Source of the DNA: Luteibacter aegosomatis
GTDB lineage: Bacteria > Pseudomonadota > Gammaproteobacteria > Xanthomonadales > Rhodanobacteraceae
Assembly (NCBI RefSeq): GCF_023078455.1
Contig: NZ_CP095740.1
Coordinates: forward strand, 1,724,001-1,788,000
Length of the DNA stretch: 64,000 nt
Reading direction: 5' to 3'
The translations under genes were made by a program, and so were the position numbers. The notes below the pieces were generated by a model. The model saw only the letters and a list, made by a program, of their open reading frames with translations, made no database searches and was not told the DNA's origin. Of this stretch, positions 32,494 to 39,767 are shown in pieces (position 1 is the first letter of the stretch; every line of letters starts with the position of its first letter).

Positions 32494-35442
32494 ATGACGT
32501 CGAGCAGGGAAGCTGACTTCAGCGAATCGCTGGGTTGCCTCGTCGCCGATGCGTCGGCTCGCCTGGCAACCCAGCTCCAGCGCATCGGTGGGCTCGCGCA
32601 AGGCGAGCGCCAAGTGATCCATGACAGCGTGCGCGGCGCCGCGATCGCCACCTTGCACGGACGCACCTGCCGCCTCCTGCTGCTGGAACTCCACGCCGCC
32701 GTCGACGACGGCAGGCTATCGGCCGCCGACGGCGCGGGACGCTGGAACGAATTCGTCGCGCTCGCGTCGAAGCGGTCGTTCTGGACCGGTCTCGACGAAC
32801 ACTATCCGGGGCTATGGGAACGCGTGCAGGCACTCGTCGAAGGACGCTTCCATGCGGGCTACGAACTGGCGCGTCGCCTGGCGCGCGACAGGAGCGCGCT
32901 CGCCGAACTGTGCGGCATGCCGACGATCGGTGAACTGACCGGACTGGACGTCGGTGCGGGCGACAGCCACCAGGGCGGAAAGACGGTGATGCTCATGCGC
33001 TTCGCGCAAGGCCGCGTGGTGTATAAGCCCAGGCCCGTCGGCATCGATGTGGAACTGCGCCGGTTCATCGACGGCCTGGGCATCGATACGTCGATGCGCG
33101 TGCCGCGCGCGATCGAGCGCGAGGGGTATGGCTGGACGGAATTCATCGAGCATCGGCACGCCGACGATGCCGACGCCTTGCGTACCTTCTACCGCGGCAT
33201 CGGCGAATGGCTGGCCACGATGCGCCTGCTCGGCGGCACGGACCTGCACGCGGAAAACCTGATCGCCCAGGGGGCGCATCCGGTGGTGATCGACTGCGAA
33301 ACGCTATTCACGCCCCGCGTCGATGCGCCCCCGTCGGGCCTGGGCGAAGCCTACGATCGCGCGTCGGCGATGGTCGACGGCAGCGTATTGAACATGGGGC
33401 TGCTGCCGGGCCGTGGTGGTGCGCTGGCCTTGCGCGGCGTCGACCTGTCAGGCATCGGCGCGCTGCCCGGCGAGCAGCCGAAGGTGGCGGTGCCCGCGAT
33501 CGTCGACGCGGGTACCGACAAGGCGCGCCTGGGCACGAAGTGGATCGACATCGTGCCGGGTCGCAACCATCCCAGCGGACGCCCCGAACTGGCGACCTAC
33601 TGGCCCGACGTGCTCGGTGGATTCGAAGCGCTCACCGCGCACCTGCGTGCGCTCGACGCGGGCGGCGAACTGGCCGCGCGGATGCGGCCTTTCGCCCGCT
33701 GCGAGGTGCGCGTGGTGGTTCGCGCGACGGAAACCTATGCGGAACTCGCGCGCATGCTCTGGCACCCGGTATCGCTGCACGATCCGAGAAAAGCCTGGGC
33801 GCAGGCGGCGGAACTGCTGCTCAAGGCGGGCAGGGCACGTGCCCTGTCGCCGGACGACGAAGACGTGATCGCCGCCGAGATCGCCGAACTGGTGGATGGC
33901 GACATTCCCTACTTTTCCACTCGCGCATCGGAAGGACGCCTGGCGGGTCCACGCGGAACGCATTGGCTGGCGCCCGGCCATCGGGTCGAGGCCGCTCTTG
34001 CGAGCTGGCGGTCCGCCGACTTCGCCCTCGAGCGACTGGTGATCCATGGCGCGCTGGCCAGCGCCTACGCCAGCGAAGGCCCGGGCACGGCCGAAACGCT
34101 GCGCGTCGCCGTACCGAGGGTGAAGGATATCCATGCCCGTCGTCGCGCCCAGGCCGCCGCGATCATGCGCTCGTTGATGTCACGCGCGATCCGTGGCGCC
34201 GACGGCAGCGTGTCCTGGATCGCCTCGGTACTCGGTCCGATGGGCCGTAGCGTGCAGCCGTTGGCGCAGGACATGTACGGTGGCATGGCGGGCCTCGCCC
34301 TGCTGGTATCGGGCTACGTCAACGAACAGCGCGACGGCCGTGCCGACGCCGTGGAAGGCGTGACGTCGCTGCGCGACGCCGTGGTCGACTCGATGCGCAT
34401 GGCCGACGACGAAACCTACGTCCGTCGCGCGCGGGTCGCCCGTCCGCGTCCGGCGCCTCCGGGCGGTTACATCGGCCTCGGTTCGCAGATAGGCACATGG
34501 CTTTCGCTGGAAGAAGCCGGCGCGGCGTCGGGCGAGGGCGTGGAACGTGCGCGGCGGCTGTCGGCGCTGATGGAAGAAAGCATGGAGGCCGACGACATCG
34601 ACGACGTGTTGACCGGGTCGGCGGGCGGCATCGTTCCCCTGATACGCCTGCATGGAGCCACCGCGGACATCGTTCACCTCGACCGGGCCCGTGCCATCGG
34701 CGACCGCTTGTGCGAACGCGCGCGCCTCGTCGACGGCAAGGCCTGCTGGGTCGGCGAGCGCTGGCCCGACGGGCTCGGCGGCTTCGGGCATGGTGCGACG
34801 GGCATCGGCTGGGCCTTGTCGAAGCTTGCCCTCGCCACGGGAGAATCGCGTTATGCGTCGATGGCCGAAGCCGCGATGGCGTTCGAAGACGCTTTGTTCG
34901 ACGCGGACGCCGGGCACTGGCGCGACCTGCGCAGCCTGCAGGGCGGTGAGGTGTCGGCGGCCGCCTGGTGTCATGGCTCCGTGGGTATCGGCCTGGCCGG
35001 GTTCGATCTCGGTTGGGCGCGTCATGCGCGGCGCGACCGGCTGCGCGCGGCCGTCGCGGACGCCTGGCGCCGGGGCCTGGGTGTCAACCACGGCATCTGC
35101 CACGGCGATACCGGCGCATGGGAGTTGCTCGACCGCGCCGTGACCGAAGGCTTCGCGCCCGACGGACTGACCCGCGAATCCCTGGCCGCCGCCATCGTCG
35201 GCAGCCTGGAAATGCATGGCCCACGGTGTGGGGCGATCGGCGAGGTATTGTCGCCCGGCCTGATGACCGGCCTGGCCGGCGTGGCCTATCAATTGCTGCG
35301 CATGGACCCGCGCTGCCCGCTACCCTCGGTGATGCTGCCCACCGTCGCCTGGAAGGGTCAGAGCAGCACGCGCTCCGCCCACAGCGACAGCGTACCCAGC
35401 CCGCCGCCGATGGCGGTGGCGGCGAGCACGTCGCTCGGGTAG
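32494..35442 (+). CDS. lanM: Class II lanthipeptide synthetase LanM
   Basis: A 982-residue bifunctional enzyme. The N-terminal DUF4135 dehydratase phosphorylates and eliminates Ser/Thr; it shows KTVMLMRFAQGRVVYKPRPV (kinase-like Lys region) and GTDLHAENLIAQ...VVIDCETLF (about 249-273). The C-terminal LanC-like cyclase has GFGHGATGIG (H766), WCHGSVGIGL (C826) and HGICHGDTG (C869, H870), i.e. intact zinc ligands C/C/H and the catalytic His. The 3' end runs 85 bases into the convergent PAP2 gene, so the last about 28 residues overlap it antisense. No LanT transporter/protease, LanFEG immunity or regulator is adjacent. LanM enzymes are less common in gammaproteobacteria than in Firmicutes. Confidence 0.93.
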   Translation: MTSSREADFSESLGCLVADASARLATQLQRIGGLAQGERQVIHDSVRGAAIATLHGRTCRLLLLELHAAVDDGRLSAADGAGRWNEFVALASKRSFWTGLDEHYPGLWERVQALVEGRFHAGYELARRLARDRSALAELCGMPTIGELTGLDVGAGDSHQGGKTVMLMRFAQGRVVYKPRPVGIDVELRRFIDGLGIDTSMRVPRAIEREGYGWTEFIEHRHADDADALRTFYRGIGEWLATMRLLGGTDLHAENLIAQGAHPVVIDCETLFTPRVDAPPSGLGEAYDRASAMVDGSVLNMGLLPGRGGALALRGVDLSGIGALPGEQPKVAVPAIVDAGTDKARLGTKWIDIVPGRNHPSGRPELATYWPDVLGGFEALTAHLRALDAGGELAARMRPFARCEVRVVVRATETYAELARMLWHPVSLHDPRKAWAQAAELLLKAGRARALSPDDEDVIAAEIAELVDGDIPYFSTRASEGRLAGPRGTHWLAPGHRVEAALASWRSADFALERLVIHGALASAYASEGPGTAETLRVAVPRVKDIHARRRAQAAAIMRSLMSRAIRGADGSVSWIASVLGPMGRSVQPLAQDMYGGMAGLALLVSGYVNEQRDGRADAVEGVTSLRDAVVDSMRMADDETYVRRARVARPRPAPPGGYIGLGSQIGTWLSLEEAGAASGEGVERARRLSALMEESMEADDIDDVLTGSAGGIVPLIRLHGATADIVHLDRARAIGDRLCERARLVDGKACWVGERWPDGLGGFGHGATGIGWALSKLALATGESRYASMAEAAMAFEDALFDADAGHWRDLRSLQGGEVSAAAWCHGSVGIGLAGFDLGWARHARRDRLRAAVADAWRRGLGVNHGICHGDTGAWELLDRAVTEGFAPDGLTRESLAAAIVGSLEMHGPRCGAIGEVLSPGLMTGLAGVAYQLLRMDPRCPLPSVMLPTVAWKGQSSTRSAHSDSVPSPPPMAVAASTSLG

Positions 35443-35894
35443 TGCAGGCCGAGGATCACGCGCGAGGCGCCGATGAGCGCGGCGAAACCGACGAGGAACG
35501 GAGCCAGCACCGGATAGTGCGCCACCGCCACCACGGTGAACGCGACGGCCTGCAGCGTATGGCCCGACGGGAAGCTGAACTCGTCCAGCGGCGGCACGTG
35601 TGCGATCACGCCCGGGCAGGTGCGGAACGGGCGCGGCCGACGGGTCCAGCGCTTGAGCACGCGGTAGAGCATCAGCGCGGTGAGCCCGGTGATCGCCATC
35701 TGCACCGCCACGGCCACGCCGTGCCAGCCGCCGACCACGGCGATCACGGTCATCAGCGAGTACCAGAACACGCCGTCGCCGAGGCGGCTGACGGCACCGA
35801 AGAAGAGACCGATGGCACGCCGCGTGCCCCAGCGGTTGGCGGCCACGCACATGCGGGAATCGAGGTTATGCCGCGACGGCGGTCGTGCGCTCAT
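35358..35894 (-). CDS. PAP2 family lipid phosphatase
   Basis: A 178-residue membrane phosphatase of the type 2 phosphatidic-acid phosphatase family. All three motifs are present: KRWTRRPRPF (K-x6-R-P), FSFPSGHTL (PSGH) and SRVILGLHYPSD (SR-x5-H-x3-D), separated by hydrophobic helices. Likely substrates are lipid or undecaprenyl phosphates in the inner membrane. The start overlaps the end of the glycosyltransferase gene by 29 bases, so the two are co-translated and may act on the same glycolipid. The 3' end overlaps the lanM 3' end by 85 bases. Confidence 0.88.
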   Translation of the reverse strand: MSARPPSRHNLDSRMCVAANRWGTRRAIGLFFGAVSRLGDGVFWYSLMTVIAVVGGWHGVAVAVQMAITGLTALMLYRVLKRWTRRPRPFRTCPGVIAHVPPLDEFSFPSGHTLQAVAFTVVAVAHYPVLAPFLVGFAALIGASRVILGLHYPSDVLAATAIGGGLGTLSLWAERVLL

Positions 35895-37026
35895 GGACGT
35901 TGTCCTCGGCCAGGGATTGCATGATGGATTCGAATTCGGTGACGACGGAATCGGGCGAGAGCCCCTCGACCGAGGCGCGCGCGGCCAGCCCCAGGGCACG
36001 GCGCGCGACGAGGTCGGCGCCCAGCGTCGCGGCGCGCTCCACCAGGCCGCCCTCGTTGCCGGGAGCGATGCGGATGCCGTTCTGCCCGTTGCGGATGAAT
36101 TCCCGCGCGGCGGCTTCGGCATAGGCCACCACCGGCACACCGGACGCCATGGCCTCGAGCACCACGTTGCCGAAGGTTTCGGTGAGACTGGGAAAGACGA
36201 AGAGATCCGCGCTGGCGTAGAACGCGGCCAGTTCGTCGCCCCGTCGCGTGCCGGCGAAGATCACGTCCGGATGCGCGGCTTCCAGCGCGGCCCGGCCCGG
36301 GCCGTCGCCGACGATGACGCAGCGCGCCCTCGGCACGCGGCGGGCCAGGGCACGGTAGGCGTCGATCACCACGTGCAGGTTCTTTTCCGGCGCGACGCGG
36401 CCCACGCTCAGTACCACCGGCGTGTCGGCATCGGCGCCCCAGGCGCGACGCAGGTCGTCGTCGCGGCGTTCCGGGTGGAAGCGCCGCGTGTCCACCGCGC
36501 GGCGCAGTACGCGCACGTCGTGCACGCCCAGGTCGTTGAGCTCGCCGGCGAGCTGGCCGGTCGGCACCAGCGTGACGTGCGCGCGGCGATGGAAACGGGC
36601 GAGGTAGCGGCGCACCAACGGGGTGAGCGCGCCGAAGCCGTAGTGGCCGACGTAGAAGTCGAAGCGGGTATGGAATCCGGTCGCGACGGGGATGCCGAGG
36701 CGGCGCGCGGCGCTCACCGCGCTCCAGCCCAGGGGGCCTTCCGTGGCCACGTAGATCGCGTCCGGGCGTTCGGCGCGCCAGCGGCGCTCGATGCGGAAGC
36801 GGGAAGGCAGGCCGAAGCGGAGGCTCGCGTAGCGCGGCACCGCGGCGCCTTCGACCGCGAGGACGTCCATGCCGGCATCCGCCAGGGGCGGGCTGTCGGG
36901 ATGGATCGGCCGGATGAGGTCGATGCCGTGACCCTTGCGGACGAGTCCGCGGGCCAATGCCTGGACGGTGAGGGACACCCCGTTGACGTCCGGAGCGTAG
37001 GTCTCGGTGACGATGCCGATTCGCAT
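35866..37026 (-). CDS. GT4-family glycosyltransferase
   Basis: A 386-residue GT-B enzyme. The N-terminal domain starts MRIGIVTETYAPDVNGVSLT, typical of MgtA/PimB/SqdX-like GT4 enzymes that glycosylate lipids. The nucleotide-sugar domain has VLSVGRVAPEKNLHVVIDAY, FVFPSLTETFGNVVLEAMAS (E-x7-E) and GVPVVAYAEAAAREFI. The 91 upstream in-frame residues are not conserved, so the ATG at 37026 is used. Pairing with a PAP2 phosphatase suggests membrane glycolipid synthesis (for example mannosyl- or glucuronosyl-diacylglycerol); donor and acceptor are unknown. Confidence 0.87.
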   Translation of the reverse strand: MRIGIVTETYAPDVNGVSLTVQALARGLVRKGHGIDLIRPIHPDSPPLADAGMDVLAVEGAAVPRYASLRFGLPSRFRIERRWRAERPDAIYVATEGPLGWSAVSAARRLGIPVATGFHTRFDFYVGHYGFGALTPLVRRYLARFHRRAHVTLVPTGQLAGELNDLGVHDVRVLRRAVDTRRFHPERRDDDLRRAWGADADTPVVLSVGRVAPEKNLHVVIDAYRALARRVPRARCVIVGDGPGRAALEAAHPDVIFAGTRRGDELAAFYASADLFVFPSLTETFGNVVLEAMASGVPVVAYAEAAAREFIRNGQNGIRIAPGNEGGLVERAATLGADLVARRALGLAARASVEGLSPDSVVTEFESIMQSLAEDNVHERTTAVAA

Positions 37027-37130
37027 GGCGGTGCCCCTCGTGGCCTGGCTTGACGCATGCTCGCGTGCGGGCGTGTCGGGGCGGTTATCGGGGCATGACC
37101 GGGATGTGACAGCGATGCTCGTTTTTGCTC

Positions 37131-37215
37131 GCCAGGAGCCGATGCATCGGCGGTCGTGCCTTGCCAGGTCACCGCTTCGTCGGCCTTTCGCCGATGCATC
37201 GGTTCCTACCGAACC
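37131..37215. repeat. REP-type palindrome pair (subtype C)
   Basis: AGGAGCCGATGCATCGGCGG (from 37134) and the inverted CGCCGATGCATCGGTTCCTA (from 37189) face each other across a 34-base spacer in the divergent region between the glycosyltransferase and gltX. Each half contains its own palindrome CCGATGCATCGG. Confidence 0.75.
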
Positions 37216-37227
37216 TGCTTCGTAGGC

Positions 37228-37233
37228 TAAAAT
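37228..37233 (+). promoter_or_regulatory. Candidate -10 element of the gltX promoter
   Basis: TAAAAT, in GTAGGCTAAAATCC, sits 31 bases before the gltX ATG. The adjoining REP sequence occupies the expected -35 area. Confidence 0.4.
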
Positions 37234-37264
37234 CCATCTCTTGCCCGAGATCGATGACCTTCCG

Positions 37265-38668
37265 ATGACCGTCCGCACCCGTTTCGCCCCCAGTCCCACC
37301 GGCTACCTCCATATCGGCGGCGCCCGCACCGCGCTCTATTGCTGGCTGGAAGCGCGCCGCCGTGGCGGCGAATTCGTGTTGCGCATCGAGGACACCGACC
37401 GCGAACGCTCCACCCAGGAAGCCGTGCAGGCCATCCTCGACGGCATGTCGTGGCTGGGTCTCACCGCCGACGAGGGCCCGTACTACCAGACCCTGCGCAT
37501 GGACCGCTATCGCGAGGTGGCCGATCAGCTCCTGCGCGAGGGCAAGGCCTACTACGCCTACGAGAGCAAGGAAGAGATCGAGGCCATGCGCAACGCGGCG
37601 ATGGCCGCCGGCACCAAGCCGCGCTACAACGGGTACTACCGCGATCGCAATGAGCCGTATCGCGACGACCCCCATCGCGTGATCCGCTTCAAGAATCCCA
37701 CCGCGGGCTCGGTGGTGTTCGACGACAAGGTGAAGGGTCGCGTCGAGTGGTCCAACGACGAGCTCGACGACCTGGTGATCTTCCGTTCCGACGGTTTTCC
37801 CACCTACAACTTCGCCGTGGTGGTCGACGACATCGACATGGGCATCACCGAGGTGATCCGTGGCGACGACCACGTGAACAACACGCCGCGCCAGATCAAC
37901 ATCTACAAGGCCCTGGGCGCGCCCGTGCCGGAATTCGCGCACCTGCCGATGATCCTCGGTCCCGACGGCCAGAAGCTTTCCAAGCGCCACGGCGCGGTGA
38001 GCGTCATGCAATACCGCGACGACGGCTTCCTGCCGCATGCGTTGCTCAACTACCTCGTGCGCCTGGGTTGGTCGCATGGCGACCAGGAAATCTTCTCCGA
38101 GAAGGAGATGATCGACCTCTTCGACATCGCCGACGTCAACAAGGCGGCCTCGCGCTTCGACCTGACCAAGCTGTCGTGGCTCAACCAGCATTACCTCAAG
38201 ACCGACGATCCGGCGTCGCTCGGGCCCGAACTGGCCTGGCATCTCGGGAAGATCGGCATCGACGCGACGCAGGGCCCGAATCCCGCCGACGTGGTGGTGG
38301 CTTTGCGCGACCGCGTGCAGAATTTCAAGGACATGGCCGAGCGCGCCAGGATCTGGTACGGACCGATCGTCGAATGGGACGACAAGGCCGTCGAGAAGCA
38401 CCTTCGTACCGACAGCGCCCCGGCCGCGCTGGGGAAGGCGAAGGCCGAACTGGCCGCATTGCCCGAATGGACGCCCGAGGCGGTGCATGGCGCCGTGGAA
38501 CGCGTCGCCGCCGCGTTGGAACTGGGCATGGGCAAGGTCGCCGCGCCGCTGCGCGTGGCGATGACCGGCACGCAGGTGTCGCCGTCGATCGAGCACACGA
38601 TCTACCTGTGCGGCCGCGAAGGTGCGCTGGCGCGCATCGACGACGCGCTCGCTCGCGCCGCGACGTGA
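37265..38668 (+). CDS. gltX: Glutamate--tRNA ligase
   Basis: A 467-residue class I aminoacyl-tRNA synthetase. The HIGH motif is in [20 protein letters not shown], followed by [14 protein letters not shown] and [13 protein letters not shown]; the KMSKS motif is KLSKRHG (about 240). The anticodon-binding helical domain follows. The length and the [16 protein letters not shown] segment fit discriminating GluRS. The chosen ATG gives the conserved [13 protein letters not shown]; the upstream TTG (37241) is less likely. Confidence 0.97.
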   Translation: MTVRTRFAPSPTGYLHIGGARTALYCWLEARRRGGEFVLRIEDTDRERSTQEAVQAILDGMSWLGLTADEGPYYQTLRMDRYREVADQLLREGKAYYAYESKEEIEAMRNAAMAAGTKPRYNGYYRDRNEPYRDDPHRVIRFKNPTAGSVVFDDKVKGRVEWSNDELDDLVIFRSDGFPTYNFAVVVDDIDMGITEVIRGDDHVNNTPRQINIYKALGAPVPEFAHLPMILGPDGQKLSKRHGAVSVMQYRDDGFLPHALLNYLVRLGWSHGDQEIFSEKEMIDLFDIADVNKAASRFDLTKLSWLNQHYLKTDDPASLGPELAWHLGKIGIDATQGPNPADVVVALRDRVQNFKDMAERARIWYGPIVEWDDKAVEKHLRTDSAPAALGKAKAELAALPEWTPEAVHGAVERVAAALELGMGKVAAPLRVAMTGTQVSPSIEHTIYLCGREGALARIDDALARAAT

Positions 38669-38682
38669 TCGCCAGCCCGGTC

Positions 38683-38756
38683 CGCCGATACGATCGGCTC
38701 CCACCCCTTCGGTAGCTACCTTCCTACCGAAGGGATGGGAGCCGATCGTATCGGCG
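38683..38756. repeat. REP-type palindrome (subtype B)
   Basis: Arms 38683-38715 and 38724-38756 (33 bp, one mismatch) around an 8-base loop. The core GGGAGCCGATCGTATCGGCG recurs at 56292-56373 and 59778-59858. Confidence 0.9.
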
Positions 38757-38790
38757 AACATGCTCGCGGCCAGCATCCAAGGGAGTAAGC

Positions 38791-39072
38791 GTGGACGACC
38801 TTCTCGCCAAAGCCATGCAAGGCGTCGATCCCGCCGATCCCGGGGCGTTCTTCGTCATCTTCACGAACCTGATGCGGCTGGTTCCCTGGGGGCAGCTCAT
38901 CCTCTGGCAGGTGGTGTTCATCGTGGTGGGCGCGGTGCTCGGAGGGTGGCGTGGCCGCTTGGGCGCCACGCTCGTCGCGACCCTGATTTTCGGGCCGTTC
39001 GGCTGGATCGTTCCCTTCCTGCCGCGCCGACCCGCGGGGCCGCCGCCCTTGCCGGGCTCGAAAAAACGCTGA
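38791..39072 (+). CDS. Small uncharacterised membrane protein
   Basis: A 93-residue protein with a GTG start after AAGGGAG. There is a short acidic N-terminus (MDDLLAKAMQGVDPADPGAF), two hydrophobic helices (about 31-51 and 58-77) separated by GGWRGRLG, and a Pro/Lys/Arg-rich tail. I do not recognise a family. It lies between gltX and zur with a putative zur operator 6 bases after its stop, so co-transcription into zur is possible. Confidence 0.7.
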   Translation: MDDLLAKAMQGVDPADPGAFFVIFTNLMRLVPWGQLILWQVVFIVVGAVLGGWRGRLGATLVATLIFGPFGWIVPFLPRRPAGPPPLPGSKKR

Positions 39073-39077
39073 TGCGT

Positions 39078-39104
39078 CCTCATGTTAGGATGCATTACAT
39101 GAGG
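39078..39104 (+). promoter_or_regulatory. Palindrome immediately upstream of zur (possible autoregulatory operator)
   Basis: CCTCATGT and ACATGAGG (39078-39085 / 39097-39104) are a perfect 8-bp inverted repeat around 11 bases. The centre TTAGGATGCATTA partly resembles Zur/Fur half-sites (ATGTTA), but the spacing differs from the better box at 41811. The right arm also holds the GAGG that could serve as the zur ribosome-binding site, so a bound protein would block both transcription and translation. Confidence 0.45.
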
Positions 39105-39112
39105 ATCTCGCC

Positions 39113-39577
39113 GTGACCACCGCCGCCCACCGCCATCATCACCACGACACGCCGGGCGATTTCGTCGCCGCGGTGGAGCATGCGTCGAACGAGCGCGGCC
39201 TGCGCCTCACGCCGCTGCGCCGCGAGGTGCTCGAACTGGTGGCGAGCGCGGGCAAGCCGGTGAAGGCCTACGACTTGCTCGACCGCCTGCGCGAGAAGCA
39301 CGGCAACGCCGCGCCGCCCACGGTGTATCGCGCGCTCGATTTCCTCCTCGAGAACGGCTTCATCCACAAGCTGGAATCGATCAACGCTTTCGTCTCTTGC
39401 CATCATCCGGCCGAGTCGCACCAGGTGCCGTTCCTCATCTGCGACAAATGCCAGAGCGCGCAGGAAGTCTGCGACGAGCGCGTGGCGGAATTGATCGAGC
39501 TGCAGGCCAAGGCCCTCGGTTTTCGTCCGCAGGCGCAGACGCTCGAAGTGCACGGCATCTGCAAGAACTGCCGCTAG
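39113..39577 (+). CDS. zur: Zinc uptake regulator, Fur family
   Basis: A 154-residue Fur-family repressor with GTG start. The winged helix (about 24-84) includes LRLTPLRREVLELV and PPTVYRALDFLLENGFIH. The metal domain has SCHHPAESHQVPFLICDKCQ and a C-terminal EVHGICKNC: the two CxxC pairs of the structural zinc site in Zur, and the -SCHHP...H- region of the sensory site. This pattern matches E. coli Zur rather than Fur. The N-terminus has a short His cluster (HRHHHH). Neighbours (ZnuD-like receptor, MerC-domain protein, CDF exporter) support a zinc role. Confidence 0.92.
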   Translation: MTTAAHRHHHHDTPGDFVAAVEHASNERGLRLTPLRREVLELVASAGKPVKAYDLLDRLREKHGNAAPPTVYRALDFLLENGFIHKLESINAFVSCHHPAESHQVPFLICDKCQSAQEVCDERVAELIELQAKALGFRPQAQTLEVHGICKNCR

Positions 39578-39598
39578 CCATCCTACGAAGACGGCTTG

Positions 39599-39675
39599 GT
39601 AGGAGCCGATTCATCGTCGAAAAGCCAACGAAGCGGTGACGCCATGGCGCTGATCGCCGATGAATCGGCTCCTGC
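39599..39675. repeat. REP-type palindrome pair (subtype C)
   Basis: GGTAGGAGCCGATTCATCG (from 39599) and its near-complement CGCCGATGAATCGGCTCCTG (39656-39675) flank a 35-base spacer between the convergent zur and receptor genes. Confidence 0.75.
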
Positions 39676-39680
39676 GAGCA

Positions 39681-39717
39681 AGAAAAAACGGGGCGTCGCG
39701 GTGATGCGACGCCCCGT
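39681..39717 (-). terminator. Rho-independent terminator of the TonB receptor gene
   Basis: On the minus strand a perfect 12-bp stem (arms 39706-39717 and 39688-39699, 6-base loop) is followed by a TTTTTT run. It sits 51 bases after the receptor stop. Confidence 0.9.
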
Positions 39718-39767
39718 CGTGTTTCCGGCCCGCCGGGAGGGAGGTGGGCGATAAACGGGCCGGGAAC

